The position numbers and the translations under genes are program-made. A DNA stretch of 27,889 bases, from contig NZ_JAGLEJ010000054.1 in NCBI RefSeq assembly GCF_023145115.1, positions 1 through 27,889 of the forward strand, written 5' to 3'. The DNA comes from Algiphilus sp. (GTDB taxonomy: Bacteria > Pseudomonadota > Gammaproteobacteria > Nevskiales > Nevskiaceae). Each line of letters begins with the position of its first letter. Within the stretch, counting starts at the first letter, position 1. Below are positions 8,579 to 17,319 of the stretch, piece by piece. Under the pieces are notes generated by a model that did no database searches, was not told the DNA's origin, and saw only the letters and a program-made list of their open reading frames with translations.

Positions 8579-9667
8579 TTGGGGAAACACACACTGCTCG
8601 CGGGCTGCGCGCTGAGCGCACTCGCGATGCCGGCGCTTGCGCTCGAAACCTCCGTGGAGCTCGACGGTCACGTCGGGTTCTCCGGCAGCTACTACGACGA
8701 TGACGCCGGCGACAACACCAACCTGCACAACAACGCGTCGCGCATCGGTCTGCGTGCCGCCGCCTCCGAAAGCGGCATCACCGGCTTCGTGCGCTACGAG
8801 CGCGGCATGGACATGTACAACCCGGATTCGGACTTCACGCCGAATTCGAGCGACAGCCTCGGCCAGGACTTCGTGCGCGAGTTCTACGCCGGCATCGACA
8901 CGCCCTACGGTCGCGTGACCGCGGGCCGCTTCCGTGCCGCCTATGCGCGCGCCGGCAAGCGGGTCGACCCGTTCTACGACACCTCGATCGCCGGCTTCAG
9001 CGGCAACGCCGGAACCTACGGCGGGCAGGGCGCCAACTACGGCCTCTCCAACCTGAGCAACGGCTTCTCCGACCGGGTGGTCGAGCTGACCTCGGCGAAC
9101 TACGGCGGTCTGCAGTTCAACGGCAACGTCTACGTCGATCGCGGCGAGACCAACGATCACGACTACGGCCTGGGCGTGAGCTACGCCAGTGAGCTGGTCC
9201 GCGACCAGCCATTCGAGGTCAGCGTTCAGTACCTCGAGATCAGCAACGACGCGATCTCCGGCGTGCCGTTCAACAATGACGCTTCCGTGGGCGGGTCGCC
9301 CGGCGAGAGCTCCAGCATCCGCGCTTCGGGTGTCTACGATCTGGGTGCCATCTCGCTCGGCGCCAACTACGAATTCGTCGACGTCGATGCCGAGTCCAGC
9401 GCGCGCCACTACTCGACCATCACCGCCACCGTGCCGCTCGATCCGCGCCTGAACCTGGCCGGCGCCGTCAGCTACCTGGACTTCGCCGACGACGCCCCCG
9501 CCATCGACGGCCTGGGCGCGAGCATCGGCCTGTTCTACGAGCTGCTGCCGGGCCTCAACGCCTACTCGGCCGTGCGCTACATCGACTACGACGACAATCC
9601 GGCGAGCGACAGCACGCTGGCCGTTGCCGTCGGCGCCGGGTACAGCTTCGACATGATCCTGCGATAG
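8579..9667 (+). CDS. Outer-membrane porin (gram-negative porin superfamily)
   Basis: This is a predicted general-diffusion porin of the outer membrane. I chose the TTG at 8579: GGAG (8568-8571) lies seven bases upstream, and the resulting 362-aa protein begins with a clear Sec signal peptide ending MPALA (about residue 21). The frame stays open further upstream, but only by running into the sucB coding end. The mature protein starts LETSVELDGHVGFSGSYYDD. It has alternating amphipathic strands rich in Tyr, Gly, Asp and Asn, with ASRIGLRAAASESGITGFVRYERGM and the FYAGIDTPYGRVTAGRF segment typical of porins. The final residues SFDMILR lack the usual terminal aromatic residue. Many acidic residues would suit a saline habitat, but this is inference. 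It separates sucB from lpd and is closed by a strong terminator. Confidence 0.85.
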   Translation: MGKHTLLAGCALSALAMPALALETSVELDGHVGFSGSYYDDDAGDNTNLHNNASRIGLRAAASESGITGFVRYERGMDMYNPDSDFTPNSSDSLGQDFVREFYAGIDTPYGRVTAGRFRAAYARAGKRVDPFYDTSIAGFSGNAGTYGGQGANYGLSNLSNGFSDRVVELTSANYGGLQFNGNVYVDRGETNDHDYGLGVSYASELVRDQPFEVSVQYLEISNDAISGVPFNNDASVGGSPGESSSIRASGVYDLGAISLGANYEFVDVDAESSARHYSTITATVPLDPRLNLAGAVSYLDFADDAPAIDGLGASIGLFYELLPGLNAYSAVRYIDYDDNPASDSTLAVAVGAGYSFDMILR

Positions 9668-9696
9668 CACGCCGAATCACCGTCGATGCGATGAAG

Positions 9697-9725
9697 AAGG
9701 CCGGTTTCGACCGGCCTTTTTCTTT
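9697..9725 (+). terminator. Rho-independent terminator of the porin gene
   Basis: The stem AAGGCCGGT (9697-9705) pairs perfectly with ACCGGCCTT (9710-9718) around a stable TTCG tetraloop. It is followed by a T-rich run to 9725. It starts 29 bases after the porin stop and isolates the porin transcript from lpd. Confidence 0.93.
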
Positions 9726-9733
9726 GGTCGGCC

Positions 9734-9739
9734 TATAAT
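9734..9739 (+). promoter_or_regulatory. Candidate -10 element of lpd
   Basis: A perfect TATAAT stands 41 bases before the lpd start, just after the porin terminator. No -35 match is visible at the expected distance because that place is occupied by the terminator stem. The upstream in-frame ATG at 9738 lies inside this box, which argues against using it as the lpd start. Confidence 0.5.
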
Positions 9740-9779
9740 GCGGGCCGCGATTCAAACCGAATTCCGGAGGTTGGGCGAC

Positions 9780-11228
9780 ATGAGCGATTCGTACGATGTG
9801 GTGGTCATCGGTGGCGGGCCGGGTGGCTACCCCTGCGCCATCCGCGCCGCCCAGCTGGGGCTCTCCGTCGCCTGCATCGACAACTGGCTGAACCACGACG
9901 GCGGACACGCCTTCGGTGGCACCTGCCTGAATGCCGGGTGCATCCCGTCCAAGGCGCTCCTGGAGTCCAGCGAGCTCTATCACCGCGCGCAGCACGAGTT
10001 CGAGACGCACGGCATCAAGGTCGGCAAGACGAGCGTCGATCTGGCCGCCATGCAGAAGCGCAAGCAGGACATCTCCGGCCAGCTCACCGGCGGCATCCGT
10101 CAGCTCTTCAAGGCCAACGGCGTGGAAGGCCTACCCGGCACCGGCAGCCTCGCCGGGAAGGGCAAGGTGCACTATCAGCCGCTGGAAGGCGATGCGCGCG
10201 AGATCAGCGCCAAGCACATCGTGGTGGCGACCGGATCCTCGCCGATCGAGCTCAAGAAGATCGCGCCCTTCGACGGCGACCGCGTGGTCGACTCCTGGGG
10301 TGCGCTGGAATTCGACACGGTGCCGAAGAAGCTCGGCGTCATCGGTGCCGGCGTCATCGGCGTCGAGCTGGGCAGCGTGTGGAGCCGGCTGGGCGCCGAG
10401 GTCACCGTCCTCGAGGCCATGCCGGACTTCCTGCCGATGGTCGACAAGGCCGTATCGAAGGACGCCCTGCGCCACTTCGGCAAGCAGGGCATGGACATCA
10501 AGCTCGGCGCCAAGGTCACCGGCGCCAAGGTGATGAAGACCAAGGTCTCGGTGAGCTACGAGCAGGGCGACAAGGCCGAAACGCTCGACGTCGACAAGCT
10601 CATCGTCGCGGTGGGGCGTCGCCCCAACACCGACGGACTGGGCGTCGAGGATGCCGGCCTCAAGCTGGACGACCGGGGCTTCGTGGTCGTCGACGACGAA
10701 TACCGCACCAACCTGGAAGGCGTCTACGCCGTCGGTGACGTCATCGGCGGCGCCATGCTGGCGCACAAGGGTATCGAGGAGGGCGTCGTGCTCGCCGAGC
10801 GCCTCGCCGGGCACAAGGGTGTCGCGGTCAACTACAACGCCGTGCCCAGCGTCATCTACACCAGTCCCGAGATCGCCTGGGTGGGCATGTCCGAGGCCCA
10901 GGCCACGGAAGCCGGCTACGAGGTCAAGGTCGGTCAGGCGCCGTTCGCTGCCAACGGGCGCGCCAAGGCGCTGGAGATGACGGGCGGCGTGATCCGCGTC
11001 ATCTCCGATGCCAAGACCGACCGCATCCTCGGCGTGCACATGGACGGACCCTACGTCTCGGAGCTGCTCGCCGAAGCGGTGCTGGCGCTGGAGTACGGTG
11101 CCACCACCGAGGACGTGGCGCTCACCATGCACAGCCATCCGACGCTTTCCGAAACCCTGCACGAGGCCGTGTTGTCAGTGGATGGTCTGGCCATTCACGC
11201 GGTCAACAAGAAGAAGCCGGGCAAGTAG
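9780..11228 (+). CDS. lpd: Dihydrolipoyl dehydrogenase (E3)
   Basis: This FAD flavoenzyme reoxidises the dihydrolipoyl groups of the 2-oxoacid dehydrogenase complexes using NAD+. I set the start at ATG 9780, with GGAGG nine bases upstream. That gives 482 aa beginning MSDSYDVVVIGGGPGGYPCAIRAA, the FAD-binding motif. The redox-active disulfide is in GGTCLNAGCIPSKALL. The NAD-binding motif is GVIGAGVIGVELGSVWSRLGAEVTVLE. GVYAVGDVIGG is the second FAD motif. The C-terminal HSHPTLSETLHEA holds the catalytic His-Glu pair. It completes the sucA-sucB-lpd set although a porin gene with a terminator lies between, so E3 is probably transcribed from its own promoter. Confidence 0.96.
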   Translation: MSDSYDVVVIGGGPGGYPCAIRAAQLGLSVACIDNWLNHDGGHAFGGTCLNAGCIPSKALLESSELYHRAQHEFETHGIKVGKTSVDLAAMQKRKQDISGQLTGGIRQLFKANGVEGLPGTGSLAGKGKVHYQPLEGDAREISAKHIVVATGSSPIELKKIAPFDGDRVVDSWGALEFDTVPKKLGVIGAGVIGVELGSVWSRLGAEVTVLEAMPDFLPMVDKAVSKDALRHFGKQGMDIKLGAKVTGAKVMKTKVSVSYEQGDKAETLDVDKLIVAVGRRPNTDGLGVEDAGLKLDDRGFVVVDDEYRTNLEGVYAVGDVIGGAMLAHKGIEEGVVLAERLAGHKGVAVNYNAVPSVIYTSPEIAWVGMSEAQATEAGYEVKVGQAPFAANGRAKALEMTGGVIRVISDAKTDRILGVHMDGPYVSELLAEAVLALEYGATTEDVALTMHSHPTLSETLHEAVLSVDGLAIHAVNKKKPGK

Positions 11229-11263
11229 GTTTTTCCTCCACGCATTCGAGCAGGAGCAGGGCA

Positions 11264-11839
11264 TTGATCAGGAAACTCGCAGTCACGGCGGTGCTGGCAC
11301 TGGTCGCACCGCTGGCAGGCGCGGAAACACTGGACGTCAACGTCGGCAGCGAGGCGGTGCGCGCCGAGCTGTCCGGACCGCTGTCGTTCGGGCAGACGCG
11401 AACCGCCCGGTACGACCTCGGGTACCTCTACAGCGATGAGCGCGACGACCGCCTCAACGTGGTGCACGGCTCGCTGCTGGTGAGCGGCGATGCCGGCGCG
11501 CGCAGCGCCAACGTGCAGGTCGGCGTAGGGCTGCGCGCAGCCGGCATCGACCTGCGCGGCGCTTCCGGCGGCGCGGTCGCCGCGGGCGGGCGCTTCGATA
11601 TCCGGCTGCCCGCCTACAATCGCTTCGGACTGGTCGGGCACGCCTTCTTCGCGCCCGGCGTGCTGGCCTTCGGCGACTTCGACGGCTACATCGATGCCGC
11701 GGTCTCGCTGGACTACGAGATCATCCGCAACGCCTCGGTCTACCTCGGCTATCGCCAGGTGCGCGTCGATGTCGACGATGCGCCCGGCAGCGATCTGCGC
11801 GACAGCAGCCCCGTGATCGGTCTTCGTCTCCAGTTCTGA
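11264..11839 (+). CDS. YfaZ-family outer-membrane beta-barrel protein
   Basis: This is a small predicted outer-membrane protein of unknown physiological role. The start is TTG 11264, with AGGAG (11252-11256) seven bases upstream. The 191-aa product begins with a Sec signal peptide ending APLAGAE (about residue 20). Alternating beta strands follow: ARYDLGYLYSDERDDRLNVVHGSLLVSG, GVGLRAAGIDLRG, AYNRFGLVGHAFFAPG, then ASVYLGYRQVRVDVDDAPGSDL. The closing strand VIGLRLQF ends in phenylalanine, the classic signal for BAM-dependent assembly. The pattern GYLYSDERDD-LNVVHGSLLVSGDAG resembles the YfaZ family, which I recognise by eye only. It lies 35 bp after lpd and 24 bp before yebC, with no obvious functional link to either. 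Confidence 0.72.
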   Translation: MIRKLAVTAVLALVAPLAGAETLDVNVGSEAVRAELSGPLSFGQTRTARYDLGYLYSDERDDRLNVVHGSLLVSGDAGARSANVQVGVGLRAAGIDLRGASGGAVAAGGRFDIRLPAYNRFGLVGHAFFAPGVLAFGDFDGYIDAAVSLDYEIIRNASVYLGYRQVRVDVDDAPGSDLRDSSPVIGLRLQF

Positions 11840-11863
11840 GCGTCATCTCCGGGTAGCAAGGCC

Positions 11864-12616
11864 ATGGCAGGACATTCCAAGTGGTCCAACATCCAGCACC
11901 GCAAGAACGCGCAGGACAAGAAGCGCGGCGCGGTGTTCACCAAGCTGGTCCGCGAGATCACCGTTGCCGCGCGGCTCGGCGGCGGTGACCTGGAAGGCAA
12001 CCCGCGTCTGCGGCTGGCCGTGGACAAGGCGCTCGCGGTGTCGATGCCGAAGGACAACATCGACCGGGCCATCAAGCGCGGCAGCGGCGAGCTCGGCGGC
12101 GAGAACGTCGAGGAGCTCCGCTACGAGGGCTACGGCCCGGGTGGCGTCGCGATCATGGTGGACTGCATGACCGACAATCGCACGCGCACGGTCGCGGATG
12201 TACGCCACGCCTTCTCCAAGCATGGCGGCAACCTGGGTGAGGACGGCTCGGTGGGCTATCTCTTCACGCGCCAGGGCGTCATCCGCATCGACTTCGACGG
12301 CGACACCACGCTGGAAGCGGTCATGGAGGCGGCGCTCGACGCGGGTGCCGACGACCTCGCCGAGGACGAGGACGGCAGCGGCGTCGAGGTGCTGACCACG
12401 CCCGATCACTTCCAGGCCGTCCGCGATGCCCTGCGCGACCGCGGCTTCCCGATCACCGAGGCCGATGTCACCGAGCGTCCCGCGACCACCATCGAGCTGG
12501 GCGGCGACGACGCCGAGCCCGTGCTGCGACTGCTGGAGCGGCTCGACGACCTCGACGACGTCCAGAACGTCTATAGCAACGCCAGCTTTTCCGCCGACGC
12601 CCTCGGCACGGCCTGA
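11864..12616 (+). CDS. yebC: YebC/TACO1-family protein
   Basis: This is a cytoplasmic YebC-family protein, long annotated as a transcriptional regulator. More recent work on the family connects it to translation of difficult proline-rich stretches, so the role given here rests on family knowledge. The 250-aa protein starts MAGHSKWSNIQHRKNAQDKKRG, the family's invariant N-terminus. It continues with VSMPKDNIDRAIKRGSGE, YEGYGPGGVAIMVDCMTDNRTRT and GGNLGEDGSVGYLFTRQG. The acidic second half is typical. It stands directly before ruvC, as in many gammaproteobacteria, with an 18-base gap. The length is normal. Confidence 0.95.
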   Translation: MAGHSKWSNIQHRKNAQDKKRGAVFTKLVREITVAARLGGGDLEGNPRLRLAVDKALAVSMPKDNIDRAIKRGSGELGGENVEELRYEGYGPGGVAIMVDCMTDNRTRTVADVRHAFSKHGGNLGEDGSVGYLFTRQGVIRIDFDGDTTLEAVMEAALDAGADDLAEDEDGSGVEVLTTPDHFQAVRDALRDRGFPITEADVTERPATTIELGGDDAEPVLRLLERLDDLDDVQNVYSNASFSADALGTA

Positions 12617-12633
12617 GCCGGGGCGCCGGGGGC

Positions 12634-13149
12634 GTGCGCATCCTGGGGATCGATCCCGGCACCCGGGTGACCGGTTACGGGGTCATCGACATGGAGCGGG
12701 GCAAGCCGCGCAGCGTTGCGGCCGGCGTGCTGCGCGCGCCCGATCGCGACATGGCCGAGCGGCTCGGCGTCATCCAGGACGAGTTGCGTGCGCTGATCGC
12801 CGCGCATGCCCCCGCGGTGATGGCGGTGGAGCGGGTTTTCGTGGGTCGGAACGTCAACAGCGCCCTCATGCTGGGGCAGGCGCGCGGTGTCGCGCTGGCC
12901 TGTGCGGGCAGCGCCGGCATTGCGGTGAGCGAGTACAGCGCATCGCAGATCAAGCAGGCGGTGGTCGGTACCGGGCGGGCGCGCAAGGAGCAGGTTCGGC
13001 ACATGGTCGGCATACTTCTCGGCATGGATCTTCAGGATCAGGCGCTCGACTGCACCGACGCCCTCGCGGTGGCGATCTGTCACGGACACAGCGCGCCGCT
13101 GGCACGTCGGACGGGGCTGCCGGCGGGCGCCCGCTGGTCGCGGCGATGA
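12634..13149 (+). CDS. ruvC: Crossover junction endodeoxyribonuclease RuvC
   Basis: RuvC is a dimeric Holliday-junction resolvase working with RuvAB in recombinational repair. The start is GTG 12634, giving 171 aa beginning MRILGIDPGTRVTGYG. The four acidic metal ligands of the RNase H-like fold are visible: D7, E66 (AVERVFVGRN), D139 and D142 (DCTDALAVAICH). ARKEQVRHMV is the usual basic helix. The C-terminus is slightly basic (ARWSRR). Its stop overlaps the ruvA ATG by two bases (13146-13149), so ruvC and ruvA are translationally coupled. Confidence 0.96.
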   Translation: MRILGIDPGTRVTGYGVIDMERGKPRSVAAGVLRAPDRDMAERLGVIQDELRALIAAHAPAVMAVERVFVGRNVNSALMLGQARGVALACAGSAGIAVSEYSASQIKQAVVGTGRARKEQVRHMVGILLGMDLQDQALDCTDALAVAICHGHSAPLARRTGLPAGARWSRR

Positions 13150-13742
13150 TCGGGCGGCTGATCGGCACGCTCGCCGGCAAGCAGCCGCCGTGGCTGCTGG
13201 TCGACGTGCACGGCGTCGGCTACGAGGTCGAGGCGCCGTTGTCGACCATCTTCCAGCTGCCCGAATGCGGCGAGACGGTAACGCTGCACACCCACATGGT
13301 GGTGCGCGAGGACGCGCAGCTCCTGTTCGGCTTCGCGACCGAGGCCGAACGCCGGCTGTTCCGCAACCTGATCCGCGCCAGCGGCGTCGGCCCCAAGCTT
13401 GCGCTCACCATCCTGTCCGGCCTGGGCGCCGACGAGTTCTGGCGTGCGGTGCGCGACGACGATACCGGCGTGCTGGTCAAGCTGCCCGGGGTCGGGCGCA
13501 AGACCGCGGAGCGCCTGCTGGTCGAGATGCGTGATCGCGCCGAGGCCGAGGGCCAGCCGGTCGGCGGGCCGCAGGGCGCATCATCCACACCCGGGCAGGA
13601 GCCGCGCGACGAGGCGCGCGCTGCACTGCTGGCATTGGGCTACCGGCCGGCCGAGGCCGACAAGCTGATCGACGGCGCCTGGGAAGCCGGGATGAATGCC
13701 GATGCGCTGCTGCGCGCGGCGCTCAAGCGGGCGGTGCGATGA
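13146..13742 (+). CDS. ruvA: Holliday junction branch migration complex subunit RuvA
   Basis: RuvA binds the four-way junction as a tetramer and recruits the RuvB motor. The true start is ATG 13146, overlapping the ruvC stop. The longer open frame upstream of it is a shadow of yebC and ruvC. The 198-aa product begins MIGRLIGTLAGKQPPWLLVDVHGVGYEVEAPL (OB-fold domain I). Domain II has two helix-hairpin-helix motifs, RASGVGPKLALTILSGL and KLPGVGRKTAERLLVEMRD. A flexible Gly/Pro linker (about residues 135-155) leads to the RuvB-binding domain III, DEARAALLALGYRPAEADKLI. The stop overlaps the ruvB ATG as ATGA. Confidence 0.96.
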   Translation: MIGRLIGTLAGKQPPWLLVDVHGVGYEVEAPLSTIFQLPECGETVTLHTHMVVREDAQLLFGFATEAERRLFRNLIRASGVGPKLALTILSGLGADEFWRAVRDDDTGVLVKLPGVGRKTAERLLVEMRDRAEAEGQPVGGPQGASSTPGQEPRDEARAALLALGYRPAEADKLIDGAWEAGMNADALLRAALKRAVR

Positions 13743-14773
13743 ACGATCCGGAACGTCTGGTGGGGCCGCAGGCCGGGGACGAGGAACGCCGCATCGATGC
13801 GCGCATCCGGCCGCGCCGCTTCGCCGACTACGTCGGTCAGCCGGCGGTGCGCGAGCAGATGTCGCTGTTCGTCGAGGCCGCGCGCCGGCGCAGCGAGGCG
13901 CTGGATCACGTGCTGATCTTCGGTCCGCCCGGACTCGGCAAGACCACGCTGGCGCACATCCTGGCCGAGGAGATGGGCGTGCAGCTGCGCCAGACCTCCG
14001 GCCCGGTGCTGGAGCGCCCGGGCGATCTGGCGGCGCTGCTGACCAATCTGGAGGCCAACGACATCCTCTTCGTCGACGAGATCCACCGCCTCAGCCCGAT
14101 GGTCGAGGAAGTGCTCTATCCGGCGATGGAGGACTGCCAGCTCGACATCATGATCGGCGAGGGGCCCGCGGCCCGATCCATCCGCCTGGATCTGCCGGCC
14201 TTCACGCTGGTCGGCGCGACCACGCGTGCCGGCAGCCTGACCAGCCCGCTGCGCGACCGCTTCGGCATCGTGCAGCGGCTCGAGTTCTACTCGGTGGACG
14301 AGCTCACCGGCATCGTCACGCGTGCCGCCGGTATCCTCGACGTCGAAACCACCGCCGAGGGTGCGCAGCAGATCGCCAGGCGCGCCCGCGGCACGCCGCG
14401 CATCGCCAACCGGCTGCTGCGCCGCGTGCGCGACTACGCGCAGGTGCGCGCAGGCGGGCGCATCGACGCCGAGACCGCGGCTGCCGCGCTCGACATGCTG
14501 GACGTGGACGCCAGCGGGCTCGACGTGCTCGACCGCCGCCTGCTGCAGACCCTGATCGACCGCTACCAGGGCGGCCCCGCAGGCATCGACGCGCTCGCCG
14601 CCGCCATCGGCGAGTCCCGCGACACGCTGGAAGACGTCATCGAGCCGTTCCTGGTCCAGCAGGGCTACCTGCTGCGCACCCCCCGCGGCCGCGTTGCCGG
14701 CGGCCCGGCCTGGCGCCACATCGGGCTGGAGCCGCCGGAGACACCAGCCAGCGGAGGGCTGTTCGACGCATGA
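13739..14773 (+). CDS. ruvB: Holliday junction branch migration ATPase RuvB
   Basis: RuvB is the hexameric AAA+ motor that drives branch migration at RuvA-bound junctions. The 344-aa protein carries RPRRFADYVGQ near the N-terminus. It has Walker A GPPGLGKT (residues 62-69) and Walker B FVDEIHRL with D113 and E114. The sensor/arginine region GATTRAGSLTSPLRDRFG follows. The C-terminal winged-helix domain has DRYQGGPAGIDALAAAIGE and GYLLRTPRGRVA, as in all RuvB. It overlaps ruvA at the start and ybgC at the stop, within a single long transcriptional unit that continues into tol-pal. Confidence 0.97.
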   Translation: MNDPERLVGPQAGDEERRIDARIRPRRFADYVGQPAVREQMSLFVEAARRRSEALDHVLIFGPPGLGKTTLAHILAEEMGVQLRQTSGPVLERPGDLAALLTNLEANDILFVDEIHRLSPMVEEVLYPAMEDCQLDIMIGEGPAARSIRLDLPAFTLVGATTRAGSLTSPLRDRFGIVQRLEFYSVDELTGIVTRAAGILDVETTAEGAQQIARRARGTPRIANRLLRRVRDYAQVRAGGRIDAETAAAALDMLDVDASGLDVLDRRLLQTLIDRYQGGPAGIDALAAAIGESRDTLEDVIEPFLVQQGYLLRTPRGRVAGGPAWRHIGLEPPETPASGGLFDA

Positions 14774-15194
14774 TCCAGGTTGCAGGCGATCCCTTCGCGG
14801 AGGCGGTGCTGCGGGTCCGGGTCTACTATGAGGACACGGATGCGAGCGCCGTCGCCTACCACGCAAGCTATCTGCGCTGGATGGAGCGCGGCCGCACCGA
14901 ATGGCTCCGGGCCTGCGGTGGCGACCACACCGCATTCATGAAGGATCAAGGCGTGGCCTTTACGATCAGCCAGCTGGAAGTGCGCTTCCGCGCCCCCGCG
15001 CGCCTCGACGATGACCTCGAGGTGCGCACGCGCGCGGCACGCTTCCGGCGCGCGAGCATCGATTTCGTGCAGACCGTGCTGCACGACGCGCAGCCGCTGG
15101 CCGAGGCCAGCGTGCGCGTCGCCTGCGTCGATGCGGCCAGCTTCCGGCCGGCGGCTCTGCCTTCCACCATTGTCCCGCAAAGGAATCCCCGCGC

Positions 15195-15198
<4 letters not shown>
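14770..15198 (+). CDS. ybgC: Tol-Pal-associated acyl-CoA thioesterase YbgC
   Basis: YbgC is a cytoplasmic hotdog-fold acyl-CoA thioesterase that is nearly always encoded first in the tol-pal operon; its link to envelope lipid metabolism is not fully settled. I use ATG 14770, overlapping the ruvB stop as ATGA, which gives 142 aa. The family signature VRVYYEDTDASAVAYHASYLRWMERGRTEWLR contains the active-site aspartate in YEDTD. The rest matches the hotdog pattern (FTISQLEVRFRAPARLDDDLEVRT). The frame upstream of this ATG is a shadow of ruvB. The stop overlaps the tolQ start. Confidence 0.94.
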
Positions 15199-15874
<676 letters not shown>

Positions 15875-15878
<4 letters not shown>

Positions 15879-16318
15879 GCGCGGCACCGATTCCCGCCCC
15901 CAGCGGGCGGCGCAAGCTGGCGCACGAGATGAACGTCGTGCCGTACATCGACGTCATGCTCGTGCTGCTCATCATCTTCATGGTGACCGCACCGCTCATG
16001 ACGCCGGGCGTCGAGGTCAATCTGCCCGACGTGGGCGGCGAGAACCTGTCCAGCGAGGACACCGAGCCCGTCACCCTCTACGTGAACGCGAGCGGCGAGT
16101 ACTTCCTGGATATCGGTGAGAACCAGGATCAGCCGGTCGGCCCGGACGAGATCGTCGACATGGTCGGCGCCGTCCTGCGCAACCAGCCCGAGCGCATGAT
16201 CCTGGTGCGCGCCGATGCCAACGTGCCGTACCAGGCGGTGGCGCGCGGCGGGGTGCTGCTGCAGCAGGCCAATGCCAAGCGCATCGGCTTCGTGACCGAC
16301 CCGGACTCCGAACGCTGA
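15875..16318 (+). CDS. tolR: Tol-Pal system protein TolR
   Basis: TolR is a single-pass inner-membrane protein of the ExbD/TolR family that works with TolQ in proton transfer. From ATG 15875 the protein has 147 aa. The N-terminal MNVVPYIDVMLVLLIIFMVTAP contains the proton-path aspartate (D26 by my count) at the membrane helix. The periplasmic domain has VEVNLPD near residue 48 and ILVRADANVPYQAV, typical of the family. The frame upstream is a shadow of ybgC and tolQ. Its TGA shares one base with the tolA ATG (TGATG). Confidence 0.95.
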
Positions 16319-17304
16319 TGCCTGATCGGCGGTATCTCGTCGCGGCAATCCTGCTGCACGTCCTGGTCGGCGTGCTGGCAGTGCTGGCGGCTTCCTTCTC
16401 ACCCCGGAAGATGGTGCAGCCGCCGGTGATCGAGGCGGTCATGCTGGACCCGACGCTCGATCAGGTAAGGGCCGCCGAGGAGCAGCAGGCAGCGGAGGAA
16501 GCGCAGCGCCAGGCCGAAGCCGAGGCCGAGGCCAAGCGACAGGCCGAGGCGGAAGCGCGCCGCCGCGCGGAAGCCGAGGCCGAGGCCCGGCGGCGCGCCG
16601 AGGCCGAGGCCCAGCGCCGCCGGCAGGAAGCCGAGGAAGAGCGGCGCCGCGAGGCCGAGCGCCAGCGCCAGGCGGAAGCGGAAGCGGAAGCGGAAGCGCG
16701 CCGGCAGGCGGAAGCGGAAGCGGAAGCGGAAGCGCGCCGGCAGGCGGAAGCCGAAGCCGAGGCCGAACGCAGGCGCCAGCAGGAGGAAGCCCGCCGCAAG
16801 GCAGAGGCCGAGGCGCAGCGCAAGGCGGAGGAGGAAGCCCGCCGCAAGGCCGAGGAAGAGGCGCGCCGCAAGGCGGAAGAGGAAGCGCGTCGCAAGGCCG
16901 AAGAGGAGGCCCGCCGCAAGGCCGAGGAAGAAGCACGGCGCAAGGCCGAGGCGGAAGCGCGCCGCAAGGCGGAGGAAGAGGCACGCCGCCGCGCCCTGCA
17001 GGAACAGCTGCGGGCCGAGGAGCGCCAGCGTACACTGCAGTCGTGGGGTGCCGGGCTGCCGGCGCACATCGAACGCTACTGGCGGCGCCCCCCGGAGCTG
17101 GCCAGTGACCGGGATCTCGTGGTCACGCTGCGGCTCCGGTTGCTGCCGGACGGCACAGTGGCATCGGTGCGGGTCATCGAGAGTTCAGGTAACCCGTTGT
17201 TTGATCGCTCTGCCGAACGCGCTGTGGACGCAGCGTCGCCCTTGCCATTGCCGGGTTCCGAAGTGCCGCCGGAAAGCATCACCATCCATTTCCAACCCCG
17301 ATAG
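16318..17304 (+). CDS. tolA: Cell envelope integrity protein TolA
   Basis: TolA is the inner-membrane-anchored rod that spans the periplasm and links the TolQR motor to TolB and Pal. The 328-aa protein has one N-terminal membrane helix (about residues 7-26). A long alpha-helical domain rich in Ala, Glu, Arg and Gln runs to about residue 235, and a compact C-terminal domain follows (about residues 240-328, HIERYWRRPPELASDRDLVVTLRL). The helical domain is built of short repeats. One part is AEAEAEAEARRQ, present twice in perfect DNA copies. The other is a roughly ninefold ARRKAEEE octapeptide whose codons differ from copy to copy. In E. coli the helical domain has comparable composition. The very short spacing shows operon membership. 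Confidence 0.93.
   Translation: MPDRRYLVAAILLHVLVGVLAVLAASFSPRKMVQPPVIEAVMLDPTLDQVRAAEEQQAAEEAQRQAEAEAEAKRQAEAEARRRAEAEAEARRRAEAEAQRRRQEAEEERRREAERQRQAEAEAEAEARRQAEAEAEAEARRQAEAEAEAERRRQQEEARRKAEAEAQRKAEEEARRKAEEEARRKAEEEARRKAEEEARRKAEEEARRKAEAEARRKAEEEARRRALQEQLRAEERQRTLQSWGAGLPAHIERYWRRPPELASDRDLVVTLRLRLLPDGTVASVRVIESSGNPLFDRSAERAVDAASPLPLPGSEVPPESITIHFQPR
16669..16740 (+). repeat. Perfect 36-bp tandem duplication inside tolA
   Basis: Two identical 36-bp units occupy 16669-16704 and 16705-16740. Each encodes Q-AEAEAEAEA-RR. A third, diverged partial copy follows. Within each unit the hexamer GCGGAA is itself repeated four times. Copy-number change would alter the length of the TolA rod in steps of 12 residues. 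Confidence 0.9.
16795..16989 (+). repeat. Degenerate 24-bp repeats in tolA encoding ARRKAEEE
   Basis: About eight or nine consecutive 24-bp units encode the octapeptide ARRKAEEE or close variants such as AEAEARRK. The amino-acid unit is well conserved while synonymous codons vary (GCG/GCC, GAG/GAA, CGC/CGT/CGG). The array is therefore older than the 36-bp tandem upstream and kept by selection on the protein. Confidence 0.8.
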
Positions 17305-17319
17305 ATAGGACGCGTTCGC

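Noticed and set aside
8579..8615. Lipobox-like LAGC in the porin signal peptide
   Set aside because: The hydrophobic stretch before that cysteine is too short for a type II signal. The segment continues to a good type I site ending PALA, followed by a typical porin N-terminus.
16500..17000. CRISPR-like or satellite repeat array
   Set aside because: The repeats are contiguous, in frame, without unique spacers, and encode the TolA helical rod.
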